Positions 9,906 through 18,751 of a stretch of 64,000 nucleotides of DNA are shown in pieces. The stretch lies in the NCBI RefSeq assembly GCF_001570405.1, contig NZ_BBYM01000017.1:1-64000 (forward strand), in the 5' to 3' direction. The DNA comes from Microtetraspora niveoalba. Its GTDB lineage: Bacteria > Actinomycetota > Actinomycetes > Streptosporangiales > Streptosporangiaceae. The notes below the pieces were generated by a model. It did no database searches, was not told the DNA's origin, and saw only the letters and a list, made by a program, of their open reading frames with translations. Each line of letters opens with the position of its first letter. Positions within the stretch are counted from its first letter, which is position 1. Both the position numbers and the translations under genes were made by a program.

Positions 9906-10406
9906 TCAGCCGGTTTTGCCGATCGGGGCGGTGACGGCCCCGGTCAGCGTGATCAGGTTCGCCGGCGCTGTCTCGATCTGCAGGCCGCGCCGCCCGGCGG
10001 AGAAGAAGATCGTCTCGAAGCCCAGCGCCGACTCGTCCACCACGGTGGGCAGCCGCTTGCGCTGCCCGAGCGGGCTGATGCCGCCGACGACGTATCCGGT
10101 GACCCGCTCCACCTTGGCCGCGTCCGCCATCGCCGCCCGCTTGCCCTTCAGCGCGGCGGCGAACGCCTTGAGGTCCAGCTTGCCGGACACCGGGACGACC
10201 GCCACCGCGAGCCCGCCCTCGGTCTCGGCCACCAGCGTCTTGAAGATCCGCTCGTACGGCAGGCCGAGCGCGTCCGCCGCCTCCTCGCCGTACGCCTGCG
10301 AGGAGGCGTCGTGCTCGTAGGGGTGCAGCGTGAAGTCGGCCTCCGCCTTGGTCAGAGCCAGCGTCGCCGGGGTGCCCTGTCCGCCCTTGCCCTTGGTCTT
10401 GCCCAC
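9906..10406 (-). CDS. ybaK: YbaK/EbsC-type Cys-tRNA(Pro) deacylase
   Basis: A 166-residue single-domain protein of the YbaK family, which hydrolyses mischarged Cys-tRNA(Pro) in trans and so guards translation fidelity. Diagnostic motifs are RIFKTLV (catalytic K56), then GYVVGGISPLGQRKRLP and FSAGRRGLQI. The length is typical. The GTG start is preceded on the minus strand by TACGCT (10419-10414), seven bases upstream, consistent with a leaderless transcript. It diverges from the MFS transporter. Confidence 0.9.
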   Translation of the reverse strand: MGKTKGKGGQGTPATLALTKAEADFTLHPYEHDASSQAYGEEAADALGLPYERIFKTLVAETEGGLAVAVVPVSGKLDLKAFAAALKGKRAAMADAAKVERVTGYVVGGISPLGQRKRLPTVVDESALGFETIFFSAGRRGLQIETAPANLITLTGAVTAPIGKTG

Positions 10407-10477
10407 CCGTCGAAGCGTAGGGCATGCGCCGCCGGGGCAGGGGGAGCGGTCGTCCGGTCAGGAGCGGGCTGCCCGGT

Positions 10478-10508
10478 TTGACGTCATGTGCGGTCGAGCT
10501 CCTACGGT
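10478..10508 (+). promoter_or_regulatory. Promoter of the MFS transporter gene
   Basis: TTGACG (10478-10483), 19 bases, then TACGGT (10503-10508), followed by seven bases and the GTG start. The -35 matches TTGACA at five of six positions. The start codon would be at or next to the first transcribed base. Confidence 0.6.
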
Positions 10509-10515
10509 GCGGGGT

Positions 10516-12021
10516 GTGACTTTGCTCGACGACGACGGCACGGCCGGCGGCACCGCGGCCGCCGGGGCCGACCGAATGAAGACCGCTGACACGAGGACCG
10601 CCGACACGAAGACCGATGACATGACGGCAGGGGACGGGGAGGGCGGCGAGGCCGGGGTCGGGACCTGGAGGGAGCTGCTGGGGCCCGGGCGCCTCGGCAC
10701 CGCCCTCGTCCTCGCCGGAGGCGTCGCCCTCTACGCCGTCAACGTGTACGTGACCACCAGCCTGCTGCCGACCGCCGTGCGCGACATCGGCGGCGAGCGC
10801 TTCTACGCGTGGAACGCGACGTTCTTCCTCATCGCCTCCGTGATCTCCTCGATGCTCGTCGGCAGGACGCTGGCCGCCCGCGGGCCCGTCGGCGCGTACC
10901 TGGTGGCGTTCGCGCTCTTCACCGCGGGCACCGTCGTGTGCGCGGTCAGCCCGGTGATGGAGCTGCTGCTGGTCGGGCGGGCCGTCCAGGGCCTCGGCGG
11001 CGGCCTGCTCGCCGGGCTGGGGCTCGCCGTGATCCGATTCGCGCTCCCGCCGCACCTGTGGACCAGGGGCGCGGCCCTCGTGTCGGCGATGTGGGGCATC
11101 GGCGCGTTCGCGGGGCCCGCGATCGGCGGGCTCTTCGCCCAGATGGGCTCCTGGCGGCTCGCGTTCGGGGCCCTGGCCCTCCTGGCGGTCGTGATCGCGT
11201 TCCTCGTGCCCCGCGCGCTGCCGCGCGGCGAGGGCGGCGGAACCGTCGCCGCCGTCCCCGTGACGTCGCTGGGCCTGCTCACCGGCGCGGCGGCGCTGGT
11301 CAGCGTGGCCGGCGTGCTGCCGCGCGGCGCGCTCACCGCCGTCGCCGTCGCGGGCGCGCTCGTCCTGGTCGCGCTGTTCCTCGTCCACGAGCGCCGGGCC
11401 TCCGTCCGGGTGCTGCCCGCGCTGACGTTCTCGGCCGGCTCGCCGCTGAAGTGGATCTATCTCACGATCGTCGCCCTCGCGATCGGCTCCACCGCCGAGA
11501 CCTTCATCCCCCTGTTCGGGCAGCGGCTCGGCGGCCTCGCGCCGCTGGCGGCGGGGTTCCTCGGCGCCGCGCTGTCACTCGGCTGGTCCACCGCCCAGTT
11601 CGTCAGCGCCAACGCGGTACGTCAGGCGACCGTACGGCGGATCCGCGTCGCCGGTCCCGCCGTGCTCGCCGCCGGGCTGGCGCTCACCGCGCTCCTCCAG
11701 CGGGAGGACGCGGGCGGTCTCACCATGGTCCTGTGGGTCGTCACGTACATGGTCGCCGGCGCGGGGATCGGCATGGCGTTCCCGCACCTGGCCACCGCGG
11801 TGATGGGCAGCACCCAGGACCAGGAGGAGGCGGGCCGGGCGACCACGGCGATCAACACCGTGCAGCTCATCGCCAGCGCCTTCGGCTCCGCGCTCGCCGG
11901 CGTGCTGGTCAACCTGGGCGAACCCTCGACCGTGCGCTCGGCGCACTATCTGCTGGGCGGGTTCGCGGTCATCGCGCTGGTCGGCTGCCTCACCGCCCGC
12001 GCGGGGAGGTCCCGGGGCTGA
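10516..12021 (+). CDS. MFS transporter, DHA2-like drug exporter family
   Basis: A 501-residue polytopic membrane protein. About 42 cytoplasmic residues rich in Asp, Thr and Gly precede the first membrane segment (ALVLAGGVALYAVNVYV). The GPVGAYLVAFALF region, LVGRAVQGLGGGLLAGLGLA (motif C-like) and a late helix pair AGAGIGMAFPHLATAV are typical of proton-driven multidrug MFS exporters; the substrate cannot be told. The start is set at GTG 10516 because a good promoter lies directly upstream; an open frame continues further 5' but would overlap the divergent ybaK promoter. It converges on the oxidoreductase gene across a repeat and terminator. Confidence 0.85.
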   Translation: MTLLDDDGTAGGTAAAGADRMKTADTRTADTKTDDMTAGDGEGGEAGVGTWRELLGPGRLGTALVLAGGVALYAVNVYVTTSLLPTAVRDIGGERFYAWNATFFLIASVISSMLVGRTLAARGPVGAYLVAFALFTAGTVVCAVSPVMELLLVGRAVQGLGGGLLAGLGLAVIRFALPPHLWTRGAALVSAMWGIGAFAGPAIGGLFAQMGSWRLAFGALALLAVVIAFLVPRALPRGEGGGTVAAVPVTSLGLLTGAAALVSVAGVLPRGALTAVAVAGALVLVALFLVHERRASVRVLPALTFSAGSPLKWIYLTIVALAIGSTAETFIPLFGQRLGGLAPLAAGFLGAALSLGWSTAQFVSANAVRQATVRRIRVAGPAVLAAGLALTALLQREDAGGLTMVLWVVTYMVAGAGIGMAFPHLATAVMGSTQDQEEAGRATTAINTVQLIASAFGSALAGVLVNLGEPSTVRSAHYLLGGFAVIALVGCLTARAGRSRG

Positions 12022-12054
12022 GCCGCCCCGGGCAGGACGAGGCCCGCCTGACAC

Positions 12055-12185
12055 CCGCATGGCGAGGCACCCGCATGACGAGGCCCCGGCTGACGCTCGC
12101 ATGACGCTCGTTCGACGAGGTCCCGCATGGCGCCGGCATGGCGAGGCACCGCATGGCGCCGGCATGGCGAGGCACCGCATGACGA
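12055..12185. repeat. Degenerate tandem repeats based on GCATGRCGAGGC
   Basis: Between the MFS stop and the terminator lies a repeat-rich stretch. Two exact, adjacent 26-base copies occupy 12125-12150 and 12151-12176; each begins GCATGGCGCCGGCATGGCG. Diverged shorter units (GCATGGCGAGGCAC, GCATGACGAGGCCC) occur at 12058-12090 and 12177-12190. The pattern is too regular for chance and no gene is apparent in it. It may be a replication-slippage repeat without function. Confidence 0.75.
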
Positions 12186-12216
12186 GGCCCCGCTCCCGCC
12201 GCGCGGGAGCGGGGCC
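12186..12216. terminator. Strong bidirectional terminator hairpin
   Basis: GGCCCCGCTCCCGC (12186-12199) and its exact complement GCGGGAGCGGGGCC (12203-12216) form a perfect 14-base stem with a three-base loop, placed between two convergent transcription units. Confidence 0.8.
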
Positions 12217-12224
12217 CGAGTCCC

Positions 12225-13493
12225 TCAGGCGAGCGCGATCGTGATCGGGCCGCCCCGCGGGTCGGCGGCCGACAACATCGACGACGGCACGCGGAAGACG
12301 CGGCCGGGGGAGACCGGCCAGGGCAGCGTGCGGCGGGCGATCCGCCGCCCGTCCTGGGTCACCGTCACCCGGGCGACCGGGCGGGACTCCGCCGACCAGA
12401 GCAGGATCCGCTCGCGCGGCGGCGTCCCCGCCCCCGGCCGTACCAGGCCGGGGGACACCCAGGTGAACGGCGCCTCCGCCCGCAGCGGGATGCCCGCCCC
12501 CTGCGGCAGGACGCCGGCCAGATAGTCGCGGACGTGCCGCGCCACGTGCCGCCCGTCGAGCGCCGCGATGTCCGCGGTGTCCACGGGGTGGATCAGGTTG
12601 CCCACCGCGAAGACGCCCGGACGGCTGGTGCGCAGCGCGTTGTCGACCAGCGGCCCCTTGCTGCCCGGATCCAGGTCGAGACCGGCCGCGCGGGCCAGCT
12701 CGTGGTCGGGGATCCAGTCGCCCGTGAAGATCACCGTGTCGCACGGGACCGTCCGCCGCGCCCCCGTCGCCAGGTCCTCGACCTCGACCGCCTCCACCGC
12801 GTGGTGCCCGACGATCCGGACCACCCGGGTCCGCGTCGCGACCGGCACCCGCAGCACCGCCCGGCCGGGCACGCTGAACGCCGCGTAGGACTCGGCGTGC
12901 GGGTGCGCCGTCGTCATCAGCACCGTGCGGCAACCGGCCTCGCGCAACGTCAGCGCCGCCGACCAGCTCACCAGCTCGGCGCCGACGATCACGGCCCGCG
13001 TGCCGACCTCGCGGTGGTGCAGGTGGACCAGGTTCTGGAGCTGGCCGGTGTTCATCACCCCGGGCGGCCGGTCGCCCGGCACGAGCCGTGCCGTACGCGG
13101 CCGCTCCCGGGCGCCGGTGGCCAGCACGACGGCCCGGGCGTCCACCCGGATCCGGCCCTCCGGCGTCGTGACGTCGAGCGAGCGCTCCCCGGCCCAGCCC
13201 GTGACCATCGCCGACGTCCGCACGCGGGCGCCCGCCTCGGCCGCGCGGTCCACGAGCAGCCGCGCGTACGCCGGGCCGTTCATGACCCGGCGCAGGTCGC
13301 GCAGGCCGTACCCGGTGTGGTCGCTGTGCCGGGGGATGCCTCCGGCCTGCCGCTCCCGGTCGAGCACCAGCACGTCGAGCCCGAGGGCCGCGAGCTCCCG
13401 TGCCGCGGTCAGGCCGGACGGACCGGCGCCCACGACGGCGACGTCCGGGGTCTCGGTCGTGACGTCCGGTGTGACGCCGTTCGTGCCGCTCAC
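12225..13493 (-). CDS. FAD/NAD(P)-binding oxidoreductase of the GlpA-associated type
   Basis: A 422-residue two-dinucleotide-fold flavoprotein. The FAD motif is VAVVGAGPSGLTAARELA (about 18-35), followed by ATGARERP; a second, weaker nucleotide fold begins AVIVGAELVSWSAAL. No redox-active CxxC is present, so it is not a disulfide reductase of the thioredoxin-reductase kind. Genes of this class sit next to GlpA-like dehydrogenases in glycerol clusters (for example in Thermotoga, from memory), where they are thought to pass electrons from the dehydrogenase to NAD(P). The GTG start overlaps the dehydrogenase stop by four bases. It is the last gene of the DeoR-controlled operon. Confidence 0.75.
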   Translation of the reverse strand: MSGTNGVTPDVTTETPDVAVVGAGPSGLTAARELAALGLDVLVLDRERQAGGIPRHSDHTGYGLRDLRRVMNGPAYARLLVDRAAEAGARVRTSAMVTGWAGERSLDVTTPEGRIRVDARAVVLATGARERPRTARLVPGDRPPGVMNTGQLQNLVHLHHREVGTRAVIVGAELVSWSAALTLREAGCRTVLMTTAHPHAESYAAFSVPGRAVLRVPVATRTRVVRIVGHHAVEAVEVEDLATGARRTVPCDTVIFTGDWIPDHELARAAGLDLDPGSKGPLVDNALRTSRPGVFAVGNLIHPVDTADIAALDGRHVARHVRDYLAGVLPQGAGIPLRAEAPFTWVSPGLVRPGAGTPPRERILLWSAESRPVARVTVTQDGRRIARRTLPWPVSPGRVFRVPSSMLSAADPRGGPITIALA

Positions 13494-14953
13494 TGCGCTT
13501 CCCCCGTCTGGTCGGTGTCCCCGTTCTCCCCGCTCTCCCGCGCGATCCCCGCGCGCAGGCGCCCCTCCACCTCGGCTCCGCAGAAGAAGCCCTGGCAGCG
13601 GCCCATCAGCGCGCGCGTACGGCGGCGCAGCCCGTCGATGTCGGCGGGCGGGATGGGCGAGGCGAGCGCGTCCCTGATCTCCCCCTCGGTGACGCGCTCG
13701 CAGAAGCACACGGCCGTGCCGTACGCCGGGTCCCCGGCGATGAGGTCCGCGCGCTGGTAGGGGCGCGGGAACGCCTCGCCGATGTTGGGCATCCGCGGCG
13801 GCGCGGGCAGCGTCGCCTTGGCGTCGAGCCGCAGCCCGGCCTCGCCCAGCAGGCCGAGCGCGTGCTCCGCCACCGCCATGGCCGACGTCAGGCCGGTCGA
13901 GCGGATGCCGCCGAGCACGAGGTAGCGCCGCCCGGCGTCCATGAACACCTGGTAGTCGCCGTGCTCGGTCGCGGCCCGCAGGCCGGCGTAGGAGGCGGTG
14001 ACCTCCTCCTCGAGCAGGGCGGGCATCAGCTTCCTGCCCTTCTCCAGCAGGAACGCGAAGCCGTCCTCCGAGGTGGAGGTGTCGGTGCGGTCGTCGCGGT
14101 CCTCGGCGGTCGGGCCCAGCATGACGTTGCCGTAGATCGTCGGGCTGACCAGCACGCCCTTGCCGCGCGAGCTGGGCACCGGCAGCACGATCCGGTTCAC
14201 CATCGGCCGGGCGAGCTTGTCGAACACGAACAGCTCGCCCCTGCGCGGGGTGACCGTGAACCGGCGGTGCCCGAAGAGGCCGTCGATCACGTCGGAGCCG
14301 AGTCCGGCGGCGTTGACCACCCACCCGGCGCGCAGCGTCCCCCGGCTGGTCCGCAGCACGGTGCCGCCGTCCCCGCCGGCGTTCTCGACGCCCTCGACCC
14401 GGGTGTTGAACAGCAGGCGCGCCCCGCGGGACAGGGCCTCGGTGGCGAACGCCAGCGTGGTGGTCCACGGGCAGATGATCGACTCGTCGGGCACGGTCAG
14501 CCCGCCGAGCGCGCCCGGCGCGAGGGCCGGGACCTGCCGGTAGACCTCCTCGGAGCCGACGATCTCGCACCGCTCGTAGCCGTTCTCGGCCGCCTTGGCG
14601 GCCAGCCCCGGCAGCGCGGCCAGCTCCTCCTCGGTCCAGGCGACCAGCACCGCCCCGGTGCGCTCGACCGGGATGCCGGTCTCGGCCGCGTAGCCGGCCA
14701 GCAGCTCGCAGCCGCGCCGTACCAGCCGGGACTCCAGCGTGCCGGGCTTGGCGTCGAACCCGGTGTGCAGGATGGCGGTGTTGGCCTTGCTCGTGCCGTC
14801 GCCGACGTCGGCGCGCGCCTCGACCAGGGCGACCGACAGCTCGTACGCCGACAACGCCCGGGCCACGGCCGCGCCGACGACGCCGCCGCCGATCACCGCC
14901 ACGTCCACGTTCTCGACCGGCAGCGGGCCGTACCTCATCTGCCGCGTGTTCAT
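13490..14953 (-). CDS. GlpA-like FAD-dependent glycerol-3-phosphate dehydrogenase with BFD-type [2Fe-2S] domain
   Basis: A 487-residue flavoprotein. The N-terminal FAD fold is VAVIGGGVVGAAVARAL, followed by GTSKANTAILHTGFDAKPGT, a sequence typical of anaerobic-type GlpA and related 2-hydroxyacid oxidases. From about residue 395 a BFD-like domain follows, with cysteines in CFCERVT and GRCQGFFC that could bind a [2Fe-2S] cluster. The architecture suggests oxidation of glycerol 3-phosphate or a similar polyol phosphate and delivery of electrons to the next gene product rather than to quinone; that is inference. Start (ATG) and stop overlap both neighbours by four bases, so translation is coupled. 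Confidence 0.8.
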   Translation of the reverse strand: MNTRQMRYGPLPVENVDVAVIGGGVVGAAVARALSAYELSVALVEARADVGDGTSKANTAILHTGFDAKPGTLESRLVRRGCELLAGYAAETGIPVERTGAVLVAWTEEELAALPGLAAKAAENGYERCEIVGSEEVYRQVPALAPGALGGLTVPDESIICPWTTTLAFATEALSRGARLLFNTRVEGVENAGGDGGTVLRTSRGTLRAGWVVNAAGLGSDVIDGLFGHRRFTVTPRRGELFVFDKLARPMVNRIVLPVPSSRGKGVLVSPTIYGNVMLGPTAEDRDDRTDTSTSEDGFAFLLEKGRKLMPALLEEEVTASYAGLRAATEHGDYQVFMDAGRRYLVLGGIRSTGLTSAMAVAEHALGLLGEAGLRLDAKATLPAPPRMPNIGEAFPRPYQRADLIAGDPAYGTAVCFCERVTEGEIRDALASPIPPADIDGLRRRTRALMGRCQGFFCGAEVEGRLRAGIARESGENGDTDQTGEAQ

Positions 14954-16404
14954 GCCTCGCTCCCCGTGTCGCCCGCGCCGTCCGCCCTGTCCATGGCCGT
15001 GTCCACTCCCCGGCGCCATCGGGCCAGGAACTCGGCGGCCCGGTCCCCCGACCAGCGCGGCTCGTACGTCGTGGACGGCGTCCACGGGGGCACCGCCTCC
15101 TCCAGGCCGAGCGCGGGATCGACCGCGAGCCGGGCCATGGCGGCGGCCCCGAGCGCGGTCGCGTGCGGCGACGGGTAGACGTCCACCGGCATCTGCGCGA
15201 GGTCGGCCTGGGCCTGCATCAGCGTCGCCGACCGGGTGAGACCGCCGTCCACCCGCAGCCGGGTCAGCGGCGAGCCGAGGTCGCCGGCCACGACCCGGGC
15301 GAGGTCGGCGACCTGCGCGGCCACGCCTTCGAGCACGGCGCGCACCAGGTGCCCCGGCCGGGTGGCCAGCGTCATGCCGAGGAACGACGCGGTCGCGTCC
15401 GGCCGCCACCAGGGCGCGGCCAGCCCGGCGAGCGCCGGGACGAACAGCGCGCCCTGGCTGTCCGGCGCGGCGAGCGTGTCCAGGTCGGCGGCGCCGCCGA
15501 TGAAGCCGAGGTCGCCGAGCCAGCGCACCGCCGACGCGGCCGTGTAGACCTGCCCGTCCACGCAGTACGACGTGCCGCCCCTGGCCCGCCACGCCACCGA
15601 CGTGGTCAGGCCGGAGCCGGACCGCACCGCGTGCCCGCCGGTGTTGGCCAGCAGGAACGCGCCGGTGCCGTACGTGCACTTGGCCTCGCCGGGCCGCAGG
15701 CAGCCCTCGGCGAGGAGGGCGGCCTGCTGGTCGACGATGAGCCCGCCGACGGGGATCTCCCCGCCGAACGCCCGGGTGGTGCCGACGACCTCGTCGCAGG
15801 CGGCGATCCGCGGCAGCCGCTCACCGTCCAGCTTGAACAGGCGCAGCAGCTCGGGACTCCAGTCCACGGCGTCCAGGTCGAGCAGCAGCGAGCGGCTCGC
15901 GGTGGACGCGTCGGTCACGAACTCGCCGGTCAGGTGGTGCACCAGCCAGGTGTCGCTGGTGGTCACCACCCCCTCGGTGGTGAGCTCGCGCCGGATCCAC
16001 GCCATCTTGGGCGCGGAGAAGTACGGGTCGAGCACGAGCCCGGTCAGCTCCGCGACCCTGCCCGCCTGGTCGGCGAGGCCGGCGCAGACGTCCTCGGCGC
16101 GGCGGTCCTGCCAGACCAGCGCGGTCGTCAGCGGCCGCCCGGTGTCCGGGTCCCAGGCGAGCACGGTCTCGCCCTGGTTGGCCAGGGTCACCGCGTCGAT
16201 CGGCCGGCCCGCCTGGGCGACCGCCTGGCGGCCCGCGGCGAGCACCGAGTCGAGCAGTTCCCGCGGGTCCTGCTCGACCCGGCCCCCGGGAAGGTACGCC
16301 GGCCGTACGGGCACCTCGGCGAGCGCCAGGACGGCGCCGTCCGGTCCGACGACGACGGCCTTGGTGCCGGACGTCCCCTGGTCGATGGCCAGTACGGTCG
16401 TCAC
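14950..16404 (-). CDS. FGGY-family carbohydrate kinase, closest in motifs to glycerol kinase
   Basis: A 484-residue ATP-dependent sugar/polyol kinase. Visible family motifs are AIDQGTSGTKAVVVGPDG at the N-terminus, WQDRRAEDVC, YGTGAFLLANTG and the C-terminal VDGGLTRSATLMQAQADL. The last two and the DRR motif are closer to GlpK than to xylulokinase, but the protein is diverged and the substrate is not certain. It would phosphorylate whatever the upstream permease imports, giving the substrate for the GlpA-like dehydrogenase. GTG start overlaps the permease stop by four bases. Confidence 0.8.
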   Translation of the reverse strand: MTTVLAIDQGTSGTKAVVVGPDGAVLALAEVPVRPAYLPGGRVEQDPRELLDSVLAAGRQAVAQAGRPIDAVTLANQGETVLAWDPDTGRPLTTALVWQDRRAEDVCAGLADQAGRVAELTGLVLDPYFSAPKMAWIRRELTTEGVVTTSDTWLVHHLTGEFVTDASTASRSLLLDLDAVDWSPELLRLFKLDGERLPRIAACDEVVGTTRAFGGEIPVGGLIVDQQAALLAEGCLRPGEAKCTYGTGAFLLANTGGHAVRSGSGLTTSVAWRARGGTSYCVDGQVYTAASAVRWLGDLGFIGGAADLDTLAAPDSQGALFVPALAGLAAPWWRPDATASFLGMTLATRPGHLVRAVLEGVAAQVADLARVVAGDLGSPLTRLRVDGGLTRSATLMQAQADLAQMPVDVYPSPHATALGAAAMARLAVDPALGLEEAVPPWTPSTTYEPRWSGDRAAEFLARWRRGVDTAMDRADGAGDTGSEA

Positions 16405-17894
16405 AGCGCGTCCACCCCCGTGCCGGGCTCCGCGGTCAGCCGGTCCCGGCGGGTGACCCAGACGACGGCGAACACGACGGCGCCGAGCACCAGCGAGCCG
16501 AGGGCGTAGAGCTGGGCCATGCGGAAGTCGGACGGGATCATGAAGATGCTCAGCTCGATGATCAGCCAGACGACGGCACCCGCGACGACGGGCTTCTCCC
16601 ACTTCCCGAGCCGGAAGTCGTCCGGCTGCGGGCGGTACTTGCGCCGGGTGCCGAGGTAGAGCGCGACGGTCCCGGCGTACAGGATGGCCGGCATGAGCGT
16701 GCCCGCGCCGAGGAGCTGGGACAGGGCGTCGGCGTTGCCGGAGAAGGCGAGGACGATCAGGATCGAGGCGCCGGCGGCGACGACGGTGGCCCAGGTGGGG
16801 CCGCCGGTGGCGCGCGGCACCCGGCTCAGGGCGCCGGAGAACGGCACCCGGCCGTCGCGGGCCATGGCGTGGACCAGGCGGCTGCAGCTCACCATGATGA
16901 CCAGGCCGCAGGCGAAGATGGCCAGGCTCACCACGACGAGGAACGCGCGGGCCACGCCGGCGCCGACCACGTTCTCGACGACCTGGGCGACGGGGGCGGA
17001 GGAGGCGCTGATGCCGGCGACGTCCGTGCCGAGCGCGGCGGTCACCACGATCAGGAACACCATGCCGATGACCACGCTGAGCAGGATCGCGCGGACCATG
17101 GCGCGGGGGACGACCTTCTTGGGGTTGATGGTCTCCTCGGCGAGGTTCGCCGCCGACTCCCAGCCGACCAGGGTGAACGCGCCCAGCAGGGCCGAGAGCA
17201 TGAACGGCCCGAGCCAGCCGAAGTAACCGTCGGAGGAGACGGTGCCGGTGGAGGTCAGGTTGGACCACTCGGCGTGCCCGCCGAAGATCGCGAAACCGGC
17301 GATGAGCAGGGTGAGCCCGATCATCGCGACGACCTCGGCGCTCACCGCCAAGTTGTTGATCTTGGTGGTGATGGGCGTGGACCAGATGATGAGCACCATC
17401 TGCACCAGCAGCACGACCAGGGTGACCAGCGCGCCGCTGAGCGGGGTGTAGGTCCAGCCGAACAGCGGGAACAGCGCGGTCTGGGCCAGGCCGTAGTCGA
17501 CGGCCACGGCGACGATCGCGAGGAACGCGAACGACACCCAGCCGAACCACCAGCCGAGCACCGGCGAGGCCAGCCGGCTCGCCCACTGGTAGCTGTAGCC
17601 GGACAGCGGGATCCGGCTCGCGAGCATGCCGTAGACCAGCGCGACCATCACGGTGCCCGCACCCACGATGGGCCAGGTCCAGATGCCCGCCGGGCCGCCG
17701 GAGCCCAGCACCGTGCCGTACGTCGAGAACAGGCCGGTGGTGATCGAGATGAAGGAGAACGCCACCGCGAAGGACTCGAACGACTTCAGGCTGCGCTTGA
17801 ACTGCTGGGAATATCCCGCGTGCGAGATCGCCTCGTCGGCGGCGCTGTCGCCTCCGGTCGTGACCCCTGGTGCGGGCGTGGAACTATGGGACAT
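16401..17894 (-). CDS. APC-superfamily amino acid/amine permease
   Basis: A 497-residue transporter with about 12 membrane segments. The N-terminal FKRSLKSFESFAVAFSFISI leads into a first helix with the GGPAGIWTWPIVG motif, and the sixth-helix region LLGAFTLVGWESAANLAEET with NPKKVVPRAM is typical of the APC family (choline, GABA and amino-acid permeases). A good AGGAG ribosome site lies nine bases before the ATG. It is unusual that an amino-acid-type permease, not a glycerol facilitator or sugar ABC system, feeds a GlpK/GlpA pair. It lies 70 bases downstream of the DeoR gene. Confidence 0.85.
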   Translation of the reverse strand: MSHSSTPAPGVTTGGDSAADEAISHAGYSQQFKRSLKSFESFAVAFSFISITTGLFSTYGTVLGSGGPAGIWTWPIVGAGTVMVALVYGMLASRIPLSGYSYQWASRLASPVLGWWFGWVSFAFLAIVAVAVDYGLAQTALFPLFGWTYTPLSGALVTLVVLLVQMVLIIWSTPITTKINNLAVSAEVVAMIGLTLLIAGFAIFGGHAEWSNLTSTGTVSSDGYFGWLGPFMLSALLGAFTLVGWESAANLAEETINPKKVVPRAMVRAILLSVVIGMVFLIVVTAALGTDVAGISASSAPVAQVVENVVGAGVARAFLVVVSLAIFACGLVIMVSCSRLVHAMARDGRVPFSGALSRVPRATGGPTWATVVAAGASILIVLAFSGNADALSQLLGAGTLMPAILYAGTVALYLGTRRKYRPQPDDFRLGKWEKPVVAGAVVWLIIELSIFMIPSDFRMAQLYALGSLVLGAVVFAVVWVTRRDRLTAEPGTGVDAL

Positions 17895-17964
17895 GGATCG
17901 TCTCCTGCTGCGAATGAAGTGAGCGGTCCGGGCCCGGCGGCGTGGCCGCGCCGCCGGGCCGAGC

Positions 17965-18744
17965 TTACGGCGTGATTACCTCCACACCCGCCCTGACCAG
18001 GGCGGACGTGAGTTCGGGGGGCGGTTCCCGGTCCGTGATGAGACCGGAGAATCCGTCCAGGCCGCACACCCGGTAGGCGGCGACCCTGCCGTGTTTCGTG
18101 CTGTCGGCCAGCACGTAGGTGCGCGCCGTGTTCGCGAGGATGACCCGCTTCGTCGCCACCTCGTCGAGGTAGTAGTCGGTCAGCCCGGCGCGCGCCGTGA
18201 CGCCGCCGGAGCCGAGGAGGGCCACGTCGGCCCGCAGGTCCTGGAAGAACGCCACGGTCTGCGCGTTCGAGACCGCGAGGTCGCCCTGCCTGACCCGGCC
18301 GCCCGCGACCAGCACCTCGACCCCCGGCCGCCCGGCCAGCTCCGCGGCGACCAGCAGCGAGCACGTCGCCACGACCCCGCGGAACCCGGGCGGGATCGCG
18401 CGCGCCGCCTGCACGGCGGTCGTGCCGACGTCGATGACCACCGTCTGGCCCGGCCGGAGCACCTGCGCCGCCAGCGCGCCGATGACCGCCTTGGCCTCGG
18501 CCTGAGCGGTCGACCGCTCCAGGTAGGAGGACTCCTCGCCGGTGCCGGAGGTGACCGCGGTGGCCCCGCCGTGCACCCGTGCCAGCAGGCCGCGCCGTTC
18601 GAGGGTCGCCAGGTCGCGCCGGACGGTCTCGTGCGAGACCTCGAGCAACTCGGCCAGATCCTCGGTGCGCAGCGTGCCGGCCCGCGACAGTGCCTCGACG
18701 ATGCGCTGGTGGCGCTGGGCCGGGAGCATGGACACCATCCACAT
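17965..18744 (-). CDS. DeoR-family transcriptional regulator
   Basis: A 259-residue repressor-type regulator. The N-terminal winged helix is clear (LAELLEVSHETVRRDLATLERRGLLARVHGGA, about 30-61), followed by the DeoRC sensor domain with VIDVGTTAVQAARAI and the GSGGVTARAGLTDYYLDE motif that binds phosphorylated sugars or polyols. It heads the permease-kinase-dehydrogenase operon and is the likely local repressor, released by a phosphorylated intermediate. Three possible ATG starts lie close together (18744, 18737, 18729); the longest is given. Confidence 0.9.
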   Translation of the reverse strand: MWMVSMLPAQRHQRIVEALSRAGTLRTEDLAELLEVSHETVRRDLATLERRGLLARVHGGATAVTSGTGEESSYLERSTAQAEAKAVIGALAAQVLRPGQTVVIDVGTTAVQAARAIPPGFRGVVATCSLLVAAELAGRPGVEVLVAGGRVRQGDLAVSNAQTVAFFQDLRADVALLGSGGVTARAGLTDYYLDEVATKRVILANTARTYVLADSTKHGRVAAYRVCGLDGFSGLITDREPPPELTSALVRAGVEVITP

Positions 18745-18751
18745 GACCGAA

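Noticed and set aside
8422-11388. One very long minus-strand frame covering the amidase, YbaK region and beyond
   Set aside because: Only the part from 9813 downward encodes amidase motifs; the upstream part is out of frame with ybaK and antisense to the MFS gene.
12055-12216. CRISPR-like array in the 12.1-kb repeats
   Set aside because: Units are directly adjacent with no spacers, and no cas genes are near.
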